64,000 bases of DNA from Sulfitobacter sp. HGT1 (lineage in GTDB: Bacteria; Pseudomonadota; Alphaproteobacteria; Rhodobacterales; Rhodobacteraceae). The position numbers were made by a program, and so were the translations under genes. The stretch is taken from positions 248,001 through 312,000 of the forward strand of contig NZ_BLWI01000002.1 in assembly GCF_013282155.1 (NCBI RefSeq), written 5' to 3'. Under the pieces are notes generated by a model, which saw only the letters and a program-made list of their open reading frames with translations, did no database searches and had not been told where the DNA came from. Numbering within the stretch: position 1 is the stretch's first letter; the number at the start of each line of letters is the position of its first letter. Below are positions 1-8,566 of this stretch, piece after piece.

Positions 1-716
1 GCCCATTTCATCGACTTCACACGGGTGTCGGTATCATAGCTGTCGCCCAGATAGCGCGAGGTCTCGAAACCCTGCACAGTGACGATCAAGCCAAACCCCA
101 AGGTAAGCGCCGCCCAGCCCGACAATTCCGTCGGGATCACCACCAGCGTTCCCGCCTGCGCCTTGCCCCAAAAGAACGCCGAAAGCGCCACCAGCAGCCC
201 CGCGATGATCGCCAGTTTGATCGTGACGCTGATATATTCCATCCGCTCGAGCGAGGCGAACCCCCGTGTCCAGCCCACAGAGAGGATCACAAGATAGACC
301 GCACTGGTCAGCACCCGTGCCCCGACATCGCTGTCAAACGCGGTCAGACTGACCCCGAAGGCCCCGAAAAGGTTCAGATAATAGGCGACGGACACGATAT
401 AGGCAAAGCTCAGCGCCCAGGAGGATGTCGCCTCAAGCCCCGGTGCTAACACTTCGCCGGCTTCGATCCTGCGCATATTATACCGGATCGCGCCCCCGAA
501 CAGATAGGCCACCACGCAAAGGACCGCCATGACCGGCGGGGCAAGCCAGCCGAACTGCGCCATCAGGATCGGCCCCAGAACCAGAAAGCCGCTGCCGATG
601 ATGGAAGCCAGCGGTGTCGTCATTGCCTCCCAGACGGTGGAGCGGCGCAGGGGCCCCGACCACAGCAGCAGCGCCGCAAGGGCAATCGCCCCAAGTATGG
701 AGCCCGTCAAAATCAC
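1..716 (-). CDS. APC-superfamily-like membrane transporter, 3' part missing
   Basis: An open frame on the minus strand runs off the window edge, giving 238 N-terminal residues of a very hydrophobic protein. I see about seven membrane segments (roughly residues 3-19, 35-55, 57-77, 97-121, 130-148, 158-182 and 192-213). The stretch ASIIGSGFLVLGP near residue 38 resembles the glycine-rich first helix of amino acid/polyamine/organocation (APC) carriers, so a solute transporter is likely; the substrate cannot be read. The GTG start at 714-716 overlaps the stop of the upstream gene as GTGA, so it is probably translationally coupled to the cyclo-ligase gene. The C-terminal half lies outside the window. 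Confidence 0.7.
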   Translation of the reverse strand, partial: MILTGSILGAIALAALLLWSGPLRRSTVWEAMTTPLASIIGSGFLVLGPILMAQFGWLAPPVMAVLCVVAYLFGGAIRYNMRRIEAGEVLAPGLEATSSWALSFAYIVSVAYYLNLFGAFGVSLTAFDSDVGARVLTSAVYLVILSVGWTRGFASLERMEYISVTIKLAIIAGLLVALSAFFWGKAQAGTLVVIPTELSGWAALTLGFGLIVTVQGFETSRYLGDSYDTDTRVKSMKW

Positions 717-1276
717 CGTTTTATGTCAATCACGCCTGCTTCGGTGACGATCATATCCAGCGGTTCATCTGTGGGTTCCAAGGGCAGCTCGTCGACCTCT
801 TGGCCCGCAAAGGCAAAACCGATCGCCAGCGTCGCGCGCCGCGCGCGCAGTTGCGCCAGGCTGCGGTCATAGAAACCACCGCCATAGCCCAGCCTGTCCC
901 CGCGACGGGTAAAGGCCAGCAAGGGCACGATCAGGATTTCGGGTTCAAAGAAATCTTCGACCAAGGGGATCAGTGCCCCGAACGGTCCGGCGGTCATCTC
1001 AGCATCCGGCGTCCAGCGCGAAAACCGCAACGGCTGGTCTGCGCCCATGATAACCGGCACGCCAACCACCCCATGGGCAGAGGCCTCGGCCATTGCAGGG
1101 CGCGGGTCGATCTCGGTGCGGATGGGCATGAAACCGGACAAAGGTACGCCACGATAGCCAGCCAACACCTCGCTTAAATATCCCGCCTGCGCGCCATTGG
1201 CAGCATCAAACAACGGTTTGCGCCGGGCGAAACCCGCCTTGCGCGCCGCATCCTTGATGGCCGCCAGATCGGTCAC
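713..1276 (-). CDS. ygfA: 5-formyltetrahydrofolate cyclo-ligase
   Basis: This 187-residue cytosolic enzyme would convert 5-formyl-THF to 5,10-methenyl-THF using ATP, returning a stored folate to one-carbon metabolism. The family signature GYGGGFYDR, which forms part of the ATP/substrate site, is at residues 130-138, and the length is normal for the family. The start is GTG, overlapping the stop of mgtE as GTGA; its own stop overlaps the next gene's GTG in the same way. Three genes are thus tightly coupled, although Mg transport, folate salvage and the permease have no obvious shared pathway beyond the enzyme's need for Mg-ATP. Confidence 0.9.
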   Translation of the reverse strand: MTDLAAIKDAARKAGFARRKPLFDAANGAQAGYLSEVLAGYRGVPLSGFMPIRTEIDPRPAMAEASAHGVVGVPVIMGADQPLRFSRWTPDAEMTAGPFGALIPLVEDFFEPEILIVPLLAFTRRGDRLGYGGGFYDRSLAQLRARRATLAIGFAFAGQEVDELPLEPTDEPLDMIVTEAGVIDIKR

Positions 1277-2676
1277 AGCAACACCGCCGCCGCAAGGCCC
1301 AGAAAGGCGAAAAAGCCGACCACATCGGTCACGGTGGTCACGAAGGCCCCCGATGCAAGGGCCGGATCAACGCCGATCCGTTCCAGTATAATCGGGATAC
1401 CCGTCCCGGCCAATCCGGCCACGACCATGTTGATCACCATCGCCGTGGCAATCACATAGCCCAGCGCGGGCGACCCGAACCAGATCACGCCCACAATCCC
1501 CATGATCACCGCAAAGATGACCCCGTTGATCAACCCCACCAGACATTCACGCCGGATCACCCGCCAGACGTTCGATCCGGTCAAATCGCGTGTTGCAATC
1601 GCGCGCACCGCCACGGTCAGGCTTTGGGTGCCTGCATTCCCGCCCATCGACGCCACGATCGGCATTAGCACCGCCAGTGCCACAATCTGCGCAAGGGCGA
1701 CTTCGAACTGCGAAATCACCATGGACGCGGCAATCGCGGTCAGCAGGTTGACCGCAAGCCACGGCAAACGCTGCTTGGTCGTCTCTATCACACGGTCCGA
1801 CAAGGACCCCTCGCCCACACCCGCCAGACGCAGGATGTCTTCCTCGTGTTCCTCATCCAGAACCGACATGGCGTCATCAATGGTGATCACCCCGATCAAC
1901 CGCCCCTCGTCATCGACCACGGGCGCAGAAATCAGGTGATACTGGTTGAACGCATAGGCGACGTCGCCCTCCGCCTGCATGGCGGGGATCACCTGAAATG
2001 TGTCTTCCAGAATATCCTTCAGCAAGGTCGCGCGCTTTGACCGCATCAGCTTGCCCAAGGTCACATTGCCCACAGGGTGCAGACGCGGGTCAACCATCAC
2101 GATGTGATAGAACTGGTCTGGCAAATCCTCTTCGGGGGTTTTGCGCAGATGATCAATCGCTTCGCCCACTGTCCAATGTTCGGGGGCCATCACGACCTCG
2201 CGCTGCATCAGGCGGCCTGCGGAATATTCCGGATAGGCCAGCGCCTGTTCGACGGCGGCGCGGTCGACATCTTCCAACGCGCCCAAAATTGCTTCGGCCT
2301 GCGCGTCTTCCAGATCCTCGATCAGGTCAACAACATCATCGCTGTCCATGTCACGCACAGCGTCAGACAAGACCTGCGGCGTCAAAATCCCGATGACTTC
2401 CTCGCGGATGGATTCATCAAGCTCCGACAGGATTTCCCCGTCAAACTCGCGATCATAAAGCCGGATCAGCTTGGTCCGCTCGAAACTGCTGATCTGCTCC
2501 AAAAGGTCGGCGATGTCCGCCGCGTGCAGCGGCTCCATCAGCTCGGTCAGGCGCTCGGCATCATCAATCTCGACCGCATAAAGGATCGAGGCAACGGCTT
2601 TTTTGTTCAGCTTGTAAGCCTCGGATTCGTCTTCAACTTCGGGGCTGAATTCAAGTTCTTGCGTTTCATCAGACAT
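1273..2676 (-). CDS. mgtE: magnesium transporter MgtE
   Basis: A 467-residue MgtE-type Mg2+ channel of the inner membrane. An acidic N-terminal helical domain (about residues 20-140) carries the AERLTEL/HAADIADLLE pattern typical of MgtE_N. A CBS-domain pair follows (about 145-270, with LIGVITIDDAM near its end), then five membrane helices from about residue 300 to the end. In known MgtE the cytosolic domains sense Mg2+ and gate the pore. A longer frame exists, but I chose ATG at 2674-2676 because AAGGGG lies just upstream and the preceding 60 residues look non-coding. It heads the mgtE/cyclo-ligase/permease operon and is divergent from guaD, with about 117 bp between starts. Confidence 0.93.
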   Translation of the reverse strand: MSDETQELEFSPEVEDESEAYKLNKKAVASILYAVEIDDAERLTELMEPLHAADIADLLEQISSFERTKLIRLYDREFDGEILSELDESIREEVIGILTPQVLSDAVRDMDSDDVVDLIEDLEDAQAEAILGALEDVDRAAVEQALAYPEYSAGRLMQREVVMAPEHWTVGEAIDHLRKTPEEDLPDQFYHIVMVDPRLHPVGNVTLGKLMRSKRATLLKDILEDTFQVIPAMQAEGDVAYAFNQYHLISAPVVDDEGRLIGVITIDDAMSVLDEEHEEDILRLAGVGEGSLSDRVIETTKQRLPWLAVNLLTAIAASMVISQFEVALAQIVALAVLMPIVASMGGNAGTQSLTVAVRAIATRDLTGSNVWRVIRRECLVGLINGVIFAVIMGIVGVIWFGSPALGYVIATAMVINMVVAGLAGTGIPIILERIGVDPALASGAFVTTVTDVVGFFAFLGLAAAVLL

Positions 2677-2793
2677 TGCGCGACCCCTTGGTGATTTTCG
2701 CGGACAATAAGCATCGCCAAGCAGGGATACAATGGTGCGAAAAGGGGCACTGGACCAATTGTTCCTCCCCCTCCAAGGCCCTAAGGTAGCACC

Positions 2794-4086
2794 ATGACAC
2801 AGCACACCCTGCTCATCGGCCATACTCTGGTTTTCTCTGCAAACCCGCTGACCCAAAATTGGGAGGACGCGGTGTCAATCGACACGGCGGGCGGCGTTGT
2901 GATCAAGGAGGGCCACATCGTCGCGGTGGGACCCGCCGCCGACCTGCGCAAGGCCTATCCCCAAGCGGTGGTGACCGACTATGGCGATGCGTTGATCTGT
3001 CCGGGATTTGTCGATGCCCATGTGCACTATCCCCAAACGGCCATCATCGCCAGTTGGGGAAAACGGCTGATCGACTGGCTGAACCAATATACCTTCCCCG
3101 AAGAAATGCGCCTGTCCGATCCGGAATATGCCAGCCAGATCGCCAGTCGCTATCTCGATCTGACCCTTTCCCATGGCACCACCACAATGTGCAGCTATGC
3201 GACAATCGCCCCGCACAGCGTCGACGCCATCTTTACCGCCGCCGCAGCACGCGGACAGCGGATCGTGGCGGGCAAAACCTGCATGGATCGCAACGCGCCA
3301 GACGGGCTGCGCGACACCGCACAAACGGCCTATGACGACAGCAAGACCCTGATCGACCGCTGGCATGGCAAGGGGCGCGCCAGCTATGCGATCACGCCCC
3401 GCTTCACACCGACCTCAACGCCGGAACAACTGGCCGCCTTGGGGGCGCTTTGGGCGGAACGGCCCGACTGCCTGATGCAAACCCATCTCAGCGAACAGGT
3501 CGACGAAATCGCATGGGTGCGCGAACTTGTCCCCCATGCGCGCGACTATCTTGACACCTATCAGGAACACGGGTTGCTGGGCGACCGCGCCGTCTTCGGC
3601 CATGCGATCCACCTAGACCCCCGCGAGATCGCCCAGATTGCCGAAAGCGGGGCGGCAATCATCCATTGCCCGACCTCGAACACCTTTATCGGATCGGGAC
3701 TGTTTGACATGGCCGGGCTTGCTGCCCGCAACATCCCAATTGGCCTTGCGACCGACACCGGCGGTGGCTCGTCCTTTTCAATGCTGCGCACCATGGCCGC
3801 AGCCTACGAGATCGGTCAATTGCGCGGCACCCCGTTGCACGCCGCACAGCTGATGTGGCTCGCCACAGCCGGATCGGCACGCAGCCTGCACCTGCACGAC
3901 AAAATCGGCAGCCTTACCCCAGGACACGAGGCAGACATCACCGTGCTCGGCCTGTCCTCCACCCCCGCCATCGCACAGCGGGCAAAAAACGCGGAAACCA
4001 TCTGGGACAAACTCTTTGCCACCATCATGATGGGCGATGACCGCGCCATCCGCGACGTCTGGGTCGGCGGCAAAAAACGGGCCTAG
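2794..4086 (+). CDS. guaD: guanine deaminase
   Basis: A 430-residue amidohydrolase that would hydrolyse guanine to xanthine and ammonia. PGFVDAHVHYPQ (H76 and H78) supplies the first metal ligands. MQTHLSE near 230 and HAIHL near 270 supply further histidines, and ATDTGGGS near 320 the catalytic aspartate. The RLIDWLNQYTFPEE segment is characteristic of guanine deaminases rather than of atrazine-type hydrolases. AAGG lies about 10 bases before the ATG. On the opposite strand 0.6 kb away lies 8-oxoguanine deaminase, so this neighbourhood handles both normal and oxidised guanine. No terminator was found at its end, only a repeat-family hairpin. Confidence 0.92.
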   Translation: MTQHTLLIGHTLVFSANPLTQNWEDAVSIDTAGGVVIKEGHIVAVGPAADLRKAYPQAVVTDYGDALICPGFVDAHVHYPQTAIIASWGKRLIDWLNQYTFPEEMRLSDPEYASQIASRYLDLTLSHGTTTMCSYATIAPHSVDAIFTAAAARGQRIVAGKTCMDRNAPDGLRDTAQTAYDDSKTLIDRWHGKGRASYAITPRFTPTSTPEQLAALGALWAERPDCLMQTHLSEQVDEIAWVRELVPHARDYLDTYQEHGLLGDRAVFGHAIHLDPREIAQIAESGAAIIHCPTSNTFIGSGLFDMAGLAARNIPIGLATDTGGGSSFSMLRTMAAAYEIGQLRGTPLHAAQLMWLATAGSARSLHLHDKIGSLTPGHEADITVLGLSSTPAIAQRAKNAETIWDKLFATIMMGDDRAIRDVWVGGKKRA

Positions 4087-4091
4087 CCCCT

Positions 4092-4125
4092 TTCATTTTG
4101 CCAAATAAACTCCCTGCGGAGCATC
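4092..4125. repeat. dispersed extragenic repeat, copy 1
   Basis: A 23-base stretch (4092-4114) is identical to 15200-15222, and both copies are followed by a GC-rich GGAG hairpin half. It lies between the convergent guaD and CAP-domain genes. Read on the minus strand it is a short stem followed by TTTATTT, so it could end transcription of the CAP gene, but copies elsewhere are not placed like terminators. Confidence 0.6.
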
Positions 4126-4221
4126 CGACATAGCTGCGCGCAGGCGGTCTGAAACTATGGGCTCACCCCGCCCCCTGGCACCCATAAAAACAATGTGGCG
4201 CAGCCACGCCGCTGGCTTGGC

Positions 4222-4647
4222 TCAACAAGGTGCCGCGAGGACCATGGCCCAAATGCGGTCCGGCCCCTCAAACAGGCCAAACGATACTACCTTGCGGTTG
4301 ACCATATTTGCATAATGCCCCGGAGACGTCGCCCAGCCTTGCATGACCTGACCAAGGTCGCGCTGGCCCTTGGCCAGGTTTTCCGCAACGAAACACCACT
4401 TGTAACGCTGCTTTTTCACGCGGTCGCCGACCGATGACCCGTTGCGACCCTCGTGGGCAAAATAGCGGTGCTTGGCCATATCCAGCGCATGGGCCTTTGC
4501 CGCCGCCTCTAGCTGGGCTGAATAGGTGACCGGTGCCACCCCCCTTGACGCACGCAGGTCGTTCAAGGCTTGGGTCGCCGCCGGATTGGCAAGCACGGGT
4601 GCCGATAGCGACGCCCACACAGCACATATCATCGCAAACCGTCTCAT
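4222..4647 (-). CDS. secreted CAP-domain (SCP/PR-1-like) protein
   Basis: A 141-residue exported protein with a signal peptide (residues 1 to about 20, ending VLA-NP) and one CAP domain. Family features visible are the repeated histidines in KAHALDMAKHRYFAHEG, a GxxVGDRV turn, the AENLAKG segment and SPGHYANMVN near the end. Bacterial CAP proteins are extracytoplasmic, often cell-wall or adhesion associated, and mostly of unknown biochemical role. Its ATG overlaps the stop of the 8-oxoguanine deaminase gene as ATGA, so it is the last gene of that unit. A functional link to purine metabolism is not evident. Confidence 0.85.
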   Translation of the reverse strand: MRRFAMICAVWASLSAPVLANPAATQALNDLRASRGVAPVTYSAQLEAAAKAHALDMAKHRYFAHEGRNGSSVGDRVKKQRYKWCFVAENLAKGQRDLGQVMQGWATSPGHYANMVNRKVVSFGLFEGPDRIWAMVLAAPC

Positions 4648-5984
4648 AGCTGGACCTGCAACCCCCGCACCAAAGTCTTTTGCCGCGCTACTTGGGCCTG
4701 CAAATCTATGGTTTGGACCTGCCCATCCTGAACGATCCTGCGGCCCTCGACCAACAGATCACGCACCACACGCGGGCCCGCCATCAGCAAGGCCGCCGGA
4801 TCCCAGCTGCCAGCGCTTTCAATGCCGCTGACGTCCCAAATGGCAATATCGGCACGCGCGCCGACGGCAATCCGCCCGCATTCAGGCCGCCCCAGAATAT
4901 CGGCACCGCCACGGGTTGCGATTTCCAGCGCCTCGCGGGCGCTCATTGCGTCAGCGCCAAGGGCCACACGTTGCAGCAACATCGCCTGACGCGCCTCGGC
5001 GATCAGATTGCCTGCATCATTGCTGGCCGATCCGTCCACGCCCAACCCCACAGGCACACCTGCGTCACGCATGGCACGCACAGGCGCGATGCCCGACCCA
5101 AGACGGCAGTTGGAACAGGGGCAATGGGCAACACCGGTTCTGGTCTGCGCAAACAGGTCAATCTCGCTTTGGTCCAGTTTGACACAATGGGCATGCCAGA
5201 CATCCGGGCCAACCCAGCCCAGATCCTGTGCATATTGCCCCGGACGACAGCCGAATTTTTCAAGCGAATAGGCGATATCCTGATCGTTTTCAGCCAGATG
5301 GGTGTGCATCATCACCCCTTTGTCGCGTGCCAGCGCTGCGGCATCGCGCATCAGATCGCGGCTGACAGAGAAAGGCGAACAGGGGGCAACCGCGACACGG
5401 CACATCGACGCGGGGCTGGAGTCGTGAAAGGCGTCAATCACGCGAATGCAGTCTTTCAGGATCGCAGCTTCGTCTTCGACCAAGGCATCGGGCGGCAGGC
5501 CGCCATCGCTTTCGCCAATGCTCATCGCGCCACGGGTCGGTTGAAACCGGATGCCGATTTCAGCGGCGGCATGAATGGTGTCTTCCAGCCGCGTGCCGTT
5601 GGGATAGAGGTACAGATGGTCCGCACTTAGCGTACAGCCCGACAGCGCCAGCTCCGCAAGGCCGATCTGGGCCGAGGTGAACATATGGTCCGGAGTGAAC
5701 CGCGCCCAAATCGGATAGAGCGTGCGCAGCCACCCGAACAACAGCGCGTCCTGTCCGCCCGGAACCGCACGGGTCAACGTCTGGTACAAATGGTGATGCG
5801 TGTTCACAAGGCCCGGTGTGACGACACATCCTGCCGCGTCAATGACCTCGCCCTCGCACGTCAGCCCCTGCCCTATTTCGGCAATGGCACCGTCGCGGAT
5901 CACGATATCTGCACCGGACAATTCGCGGCGGGTATCATCCATCGTCAGGATGCTGTCGGCGTTGCGGATCAGAACAGATGTCAT
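4644..5984 (-). CDS. 8-oxoguanine deaminase
   Basis: A 446-residue amidohydrolase of the atrazine chlorohydrolase/8-oxoguanine deaminase group, expected to convert 8-oxoguanine to uric acid and ammonia. Metal-site motifs are VNTHHHLYQTLTR near residue 65, HTHLAEND near 230, WHAHCVKL near 265 and GVDGSASND near 320; the last is typical of this subgroup. I use ATG at 5982-5984 rather than the upstream TTG because it overlaps the stop of the preceding gene as ATGA. Alternatives within the family are S-adenosylhomocysteine or hydroxydechloroatrazine deamination; proximity to guaD favours the oxidised-purine substrate. Confidence 0.82.
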   Translation of the reverse strand: MTSVLIRNADSILTMDDTRRELSGADIVIRDGAIAEIGQGLTCEGEVIDAAGCVVTPGLVNTHHHLYQTLTRAVPGGQDALLFGWLRTLYPIWARFTPDHMFTSAQIGLAELALSGCTLSADHLYLYPNGTRLEDTIHAAAEIGIRFQPTRGAMSIGESDGGLPPDALVEDEAAILKDCIRVIDAFHDSSPASMCRVAVAPCSPFSVSRDLMRDAAALARDKGVMMHTHLAENDQDIAYSLEKFGCRPGQYAQDLGWVGPDVWHAHCVKLDQSEIDLFAQTRTGVAHCPCSNCRLGSGIAPVRAMRDAGVPVGLGVDGSASNDAGNLIAEARQAMLLQRVALGADAMSAREALEIATRGGADILGRPECGRIAVGARADIAIWDVSGIESAGSWDPAALLMAGPRVVRDLLVEGRRIVQDGQVQTIDLQAQVARQKTLVRGLQVQL

Positions 5985-6787
5985 TCCGGACAAGCCCCCA
6001 GAATGGCCAAGGCCTGCGCGTGGATTTCGGCGTTTGCAGCGGCGATAATCCGGCCCCCCTGATGGGCGGGACCACCTTGCCAGTCGGTCACGATGCCACC
6101 GGCGGCCTGGATCACCGCGATGGGGGCCTGAACGTCATAGGCTTGCAAGCCTGCTTCGATCACCAGATCGACCTGCCCGGCCGCGACCAATGCATAGGCA
6201 TAGCAATCCATGCCATAGCGGGTCAGCTGCGCGCGCTGTGCCACTTGGGCAAAGGCCGCGCCTTCGATGCCGGTGCCGACTTCGGGAAATGTGGTAAAAA
6301 CGATCGCTTCGGAAAGATCACGCGGGGCGCGGGTTTTCAGGGTATGGGTGCCGCTTGGCCCCGTCACCGTTGCAAGCCCCGGCCCGCCAATGAACCGTTC
6401 GCGGATGTAAGGTTGGTCAATGATCCCGAAAAACGGCCCCGTACTGTCGCTCAGCGCGATCAACACCCCCCATGTGGGCGTGCCAGACATGAACCCGCGT
6501 GTGCCATCAATCGGGTCCAACACCCATGTCAGACCAGAGGTACCGGCAACGGCACCATATTCTTCGCCCAACACCGCGTCATCGGGGCGTTCGCGGGCCA
6601 GAATGTCCAGCATCGCCCGCTCTGCTGCGCGGTCAGCTATGGTGACAGGATCAAAGCCTTGCGCCAGTTTGTTATCGGCAGACAGCGCCGCCGTTCTGAA
6701 ATGGGCAAGGGTCTCGTGCCGCGCTGCATCGGCCAGCAAATGGCCAACGCGCATGATATCGGGGTCAAGGGTGTCTGGTGTGCTCAT
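5981..6787 (-). CDS. hisN: histidinol-phosphatase, inositol-monophosphatase family (HisN type)
   Basis: A 268-residue Mg-dependent phosphatase. The family's metal-binding elements are present: GEEYG near residue 73, DPIDGTRGFMSG near 90, and YDVQAPIAVIQAAGG near 220. The GFMSG/PTWGVL pattern is the one I associate with HisN histidinol-phosphatases of alphaproteobacteria rather than with SuhB, so the likely role is the last phosphatase step of histidine synthesis; a general sugar- or nucleotide-phosphatase role cannot be excluded. It is the first enzyme gene downstream of the XRE regulator (56 bp gap) and overlaps the 8-oxoguanine deaminase start. Confidence 0.8.
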   Translation of the reverse strand: MSTPDTLDPDIMRVGHLLADAARHETLAHFRTAALSADNKLAQGFDPVTIADRAAERAMLDILARERPDDAVLGEEYGAVAGTSGLTWVLDPIDGTRGFMSGTPTWGVLIALSDSTGPFFGIIDQPYIRERFIGGPGLATVTGPSGTHTLKTRAPRDLSEAIVFTTFPEVGTGIEGAAFAQVAQRAQLTRYGMDCYAYALVAAGQVDLVIEAGLQAYDVQAPIAVIQAAGGIVTDWQGGPAHQGGRIIAAANAEIHAQALAILGACPE

Positions 6788-6843
6788 GGCATTGAACTGC
6801 CACTATATTGCAATCGTTGCAAGAACCCTGCGGGGATGCCGCG

Positions 6844-7218
6844 TCAGGCCACATCACTCAACACGCGCGCCAGTTCGAACAGGCGGCGGCGTTGGTTTTC
6901 AGGAATTGCATAGTAAGAACGCACCAGATCCATCGCTTCCTTATCGCCAACCAGATCGGCGGGGATGTTGTCCGGTACGGAAGCGGATTTATGCTTTTCG
7001 ACTTCAAGCCCCTCAAAGAAATGTGCGACTTCAATTCCCAATGCATCCGCAATATCCCACAGACGCGATGCGCTTACGCGGTTCGCCCCGGTTTCGTATT
7101 TTTGAATTTGTTGGAATTTAATCCCCACCAGTTCAGCAAGTTTTTGTTGCGTCATTCCGGCCAACCAGCGGCGCTGTCGAATACGTTGCCCTACGTGAAC
7201 ATCTACTTTGTGTGGCAT
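6844..7218 (-). CDS. XRE-family regulator, PraR/PhrR-like
   Basis: A 124-residue DNA-binding protein. The N-terminal helix-turn-helix (about residues 8-62) contains VGQRIRQRRWLAGMTQQKLAE and GIKFQQIQKYETGANRVSASRL, the hallmark of the alphaproteobacterial PraR/PhrR group. In rhizobia those proteins repress biofilm and quorum-sensing genes. The C-terminal half is a helical region ending LFELARVLSDVA. I chose ATG at 7216-7218, preceded by GGAAAGAG; an in-frame upstream start would add nine residues. A stem-loop lies in its leader at 7241-7258. The target genes here are unknown. Confidence 0.85.
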   Translation of the reverse strand: MPHKVDVHVGQRIRQRRWLAGMTQQKLAELVGIKFQQIQKYETGANRVSASRLWDIADALGIEVAHFFEGLEVEKHKSASVPDNIPADLVGDKEAMDLVRSYYAIPENQRRRLFELARVLSDVA

Positions 7219-7240
7219 AAAAATACTCTTTCCAGTTGTA

Positions 7241-7258
7241 AGCACCCGCTGGGGTGCT
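7241..7258 (-). promoter_or_regulatory. stem-loop in the leader of the XRE regulator gene
   Basis: AGCACCC, a four-base loop and GGGTGCT form a perfect 7-bp stem, ending 22 bases before the start codon and just upstream of its ribosome binding site. It has no U-tract, so it is not a terminator; a role in translation or mRNA stability is only inferred. Confidence 0.4.
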
Positions 7259-7435
7259 GTACTTTTACATTTAACGGAAGCGGGTCAACATGACCGTCCC
7301 CGCCTACTTGTGAACATTTCAAATCATTAACCAGCCACAATAAACCTCCTGTGCGGCTGATTATAAATAGCTTGTACGCCAACAATTTTCCAGTGGCGTT
7401 ATTGGCGGCAGTTCCAAGAAAAAGGAAATACATCC

Positions 7436-7501
7436 ATGACGTGTAAACATTCTAACACTAAAACCTATGTGTGCAAAATGACTTTGTGTAATCTGGCTTA
7501 A
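7436..7501 (+). CDS. possible 21-residue cysteine-containing small protein
   Basis: An ATG with AAAGGAAA placed nine bases upstream opens a 21-codon frame, MTCKHSNTKTYVCKMTLCNL plus a final alanine, with three cysteines (residues 3, 13 and 18). It sits alone in the AT-rich gap. The spacing of a good ribosome binding site and the cysteines are the only support; no homolog is known to me and chance is a real alternative. Confidence 0.2.
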   Translation: MTCKHSNTKTYVCKMTLCNLA

Positions 7502-7691
7502 TTTTCGGCAAAAATCACCCTCGTCGGGGGAATTCAATTTTTGCCATTTGGAAAACAGCTTACTTTCAGCCGTTTAGAACCACCATCCGAAATCGTTAAA
7601 CAGGGACAAACCAGCGCAAGGTTTGGCGAACGCTCTTGGTTATTTGTCAGAGACCGCCGTTGAACAGAGATAAACCCCGCTGGAAGCCCGT

Positions 7692-8537
7692 TTACGCGAA
7701 CATGTCACGGATCATTGTCGCAAGCGAATCATGGACCGTGTTGCGCGTCGATAAGGCACCGTAAAGGTTAATATTCTGGCCCGGCAGATTCGGCAGCGCG
7801 CCGTGATGGCTCACGCGCTCTAGGTGGGGTGGTTCGGTGCCTTCGATCATCGCATGCACGGCAAGGTCGGCACTGACCGTCGCCTCGATGGTGCGGTCGC
7901 TTTCTGTTTCAACGATGACGTCCCATTTTACGCCGTGGCGGTCCAATGCTTCGACGACATTGGGCCGAAAGGTGCAAAATCTGCCAAAGGCCAGTTTAAG
8001 CGGCCGCTGGCGCCACGCGGCCCCACCCTGCGCGCCAATCCAGACCAACGGCTTGGTGCACAGCGTTTCGCCCCCGGTATCCAGCGCGGTTTCGGTGGTC
8101 ATGATCAAATCGCATGTGCCTTTGGCAAACGCGTCCTTCAGGGTTCGGGTATAGGAGGATTCCAATTGCACCCGCACACGGGGAAAAGCCGACTTGAACT
8201 GCTTTAGCACCTGGGGAATGGTCGGATAGACAATGTCATGCGGCACTCCAAGGGTGATCACCCCCTCATGCGCCTGATCGGTCAGCCTGCCGATCATTTC
8301 GTCATTCAAGGCGATCATCCGGCGGGCGTAAGTCAGCACCTGTTCGCCGCTGGCCGTCAAGGCAATCGTACGGCCTGAGCGGTCCAGAAGCTCAAGGCCC
8401 AGCAGGTCTTCGAGCCGTTTAAGCTGCATGGAAACAGCCGATTGTGTAAGATGCAGGAACCCTGCTGCACGGGTCACGCCCCCTGAATCGGCGACCGCGA
8501 CAAAGGATCGAAGCGTGGTGATATCAAGGTTTCTCAT
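7692..8537 (-). CDS. LysR-family transcriptional regulator
   Basis: A 281-residue LTTR. The N-terminal winged helix (residues 1-62) has the standard TLRSFVAVADSGGVTRAAGFLHLTQSAVSMQLKRLE pattern (split here from a longer motif), followed by a linker helix and a substrate-binding domain beginning near residue 90 with ITLGVPHDIVYPTIP. Length is slightly below the usual 290-310. There is no adjacent metabolic gene on the minus strand to suggest a target. A 23-bp inverted repeat 30 bp upstream of the start is a candidate autoregulatory site. The divergent neighbour, a Bax-inhibitor-like gene, is the only obvious candidate target. Confidence 0.9.
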   Translation of the reverse strand: MRNLDITTLRSFVAVADSGGVTRAAGFLHLTQSAVSMQLKRLEDLLGLELLDRSGRTIALTASGEQVLTYARRMIALNDEMIGRLTDQAHEGVITLGVPHDIVYPTIPQVLKQFKSAFPRVRVQLESSYTRTLKDAFAKGTCDLIMTTETALDTGGETLCTKPLVWIGAQGGAAWRQRPLKLAFGRFCTFRPNVVEALDRHGVKWDVIVETESDRTIEATVSADLAVHAMIEGTEPPHLERVSHHGALPNLPGQNINLYGALSTRNTVHDSLATMIRDMFA

Positions 8538-8566
8538 TCATCTGTCCATGCGATTGAATTCATGCG

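Larger units (their letters stand above)
7219..7691. other. AT-rich intergenic region between two regulator genes
   Basis: About 470 bp separate the starts and ends of two minus-strand regulator genes. It is clearly richer in A+T than its surroundings. It holds the leader stem-loop of the XRE gene, a possible 21-codon reading frame (7436-7501) and, around 7513-7558, a GC hairpin followed by a T-rich tract and CCATTTGG that resembles the dispersed repeats of this window. I see no longer gene and no RNA family that I recognise; an uncharacterised small RNA is possible. Confidence 0.5.
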
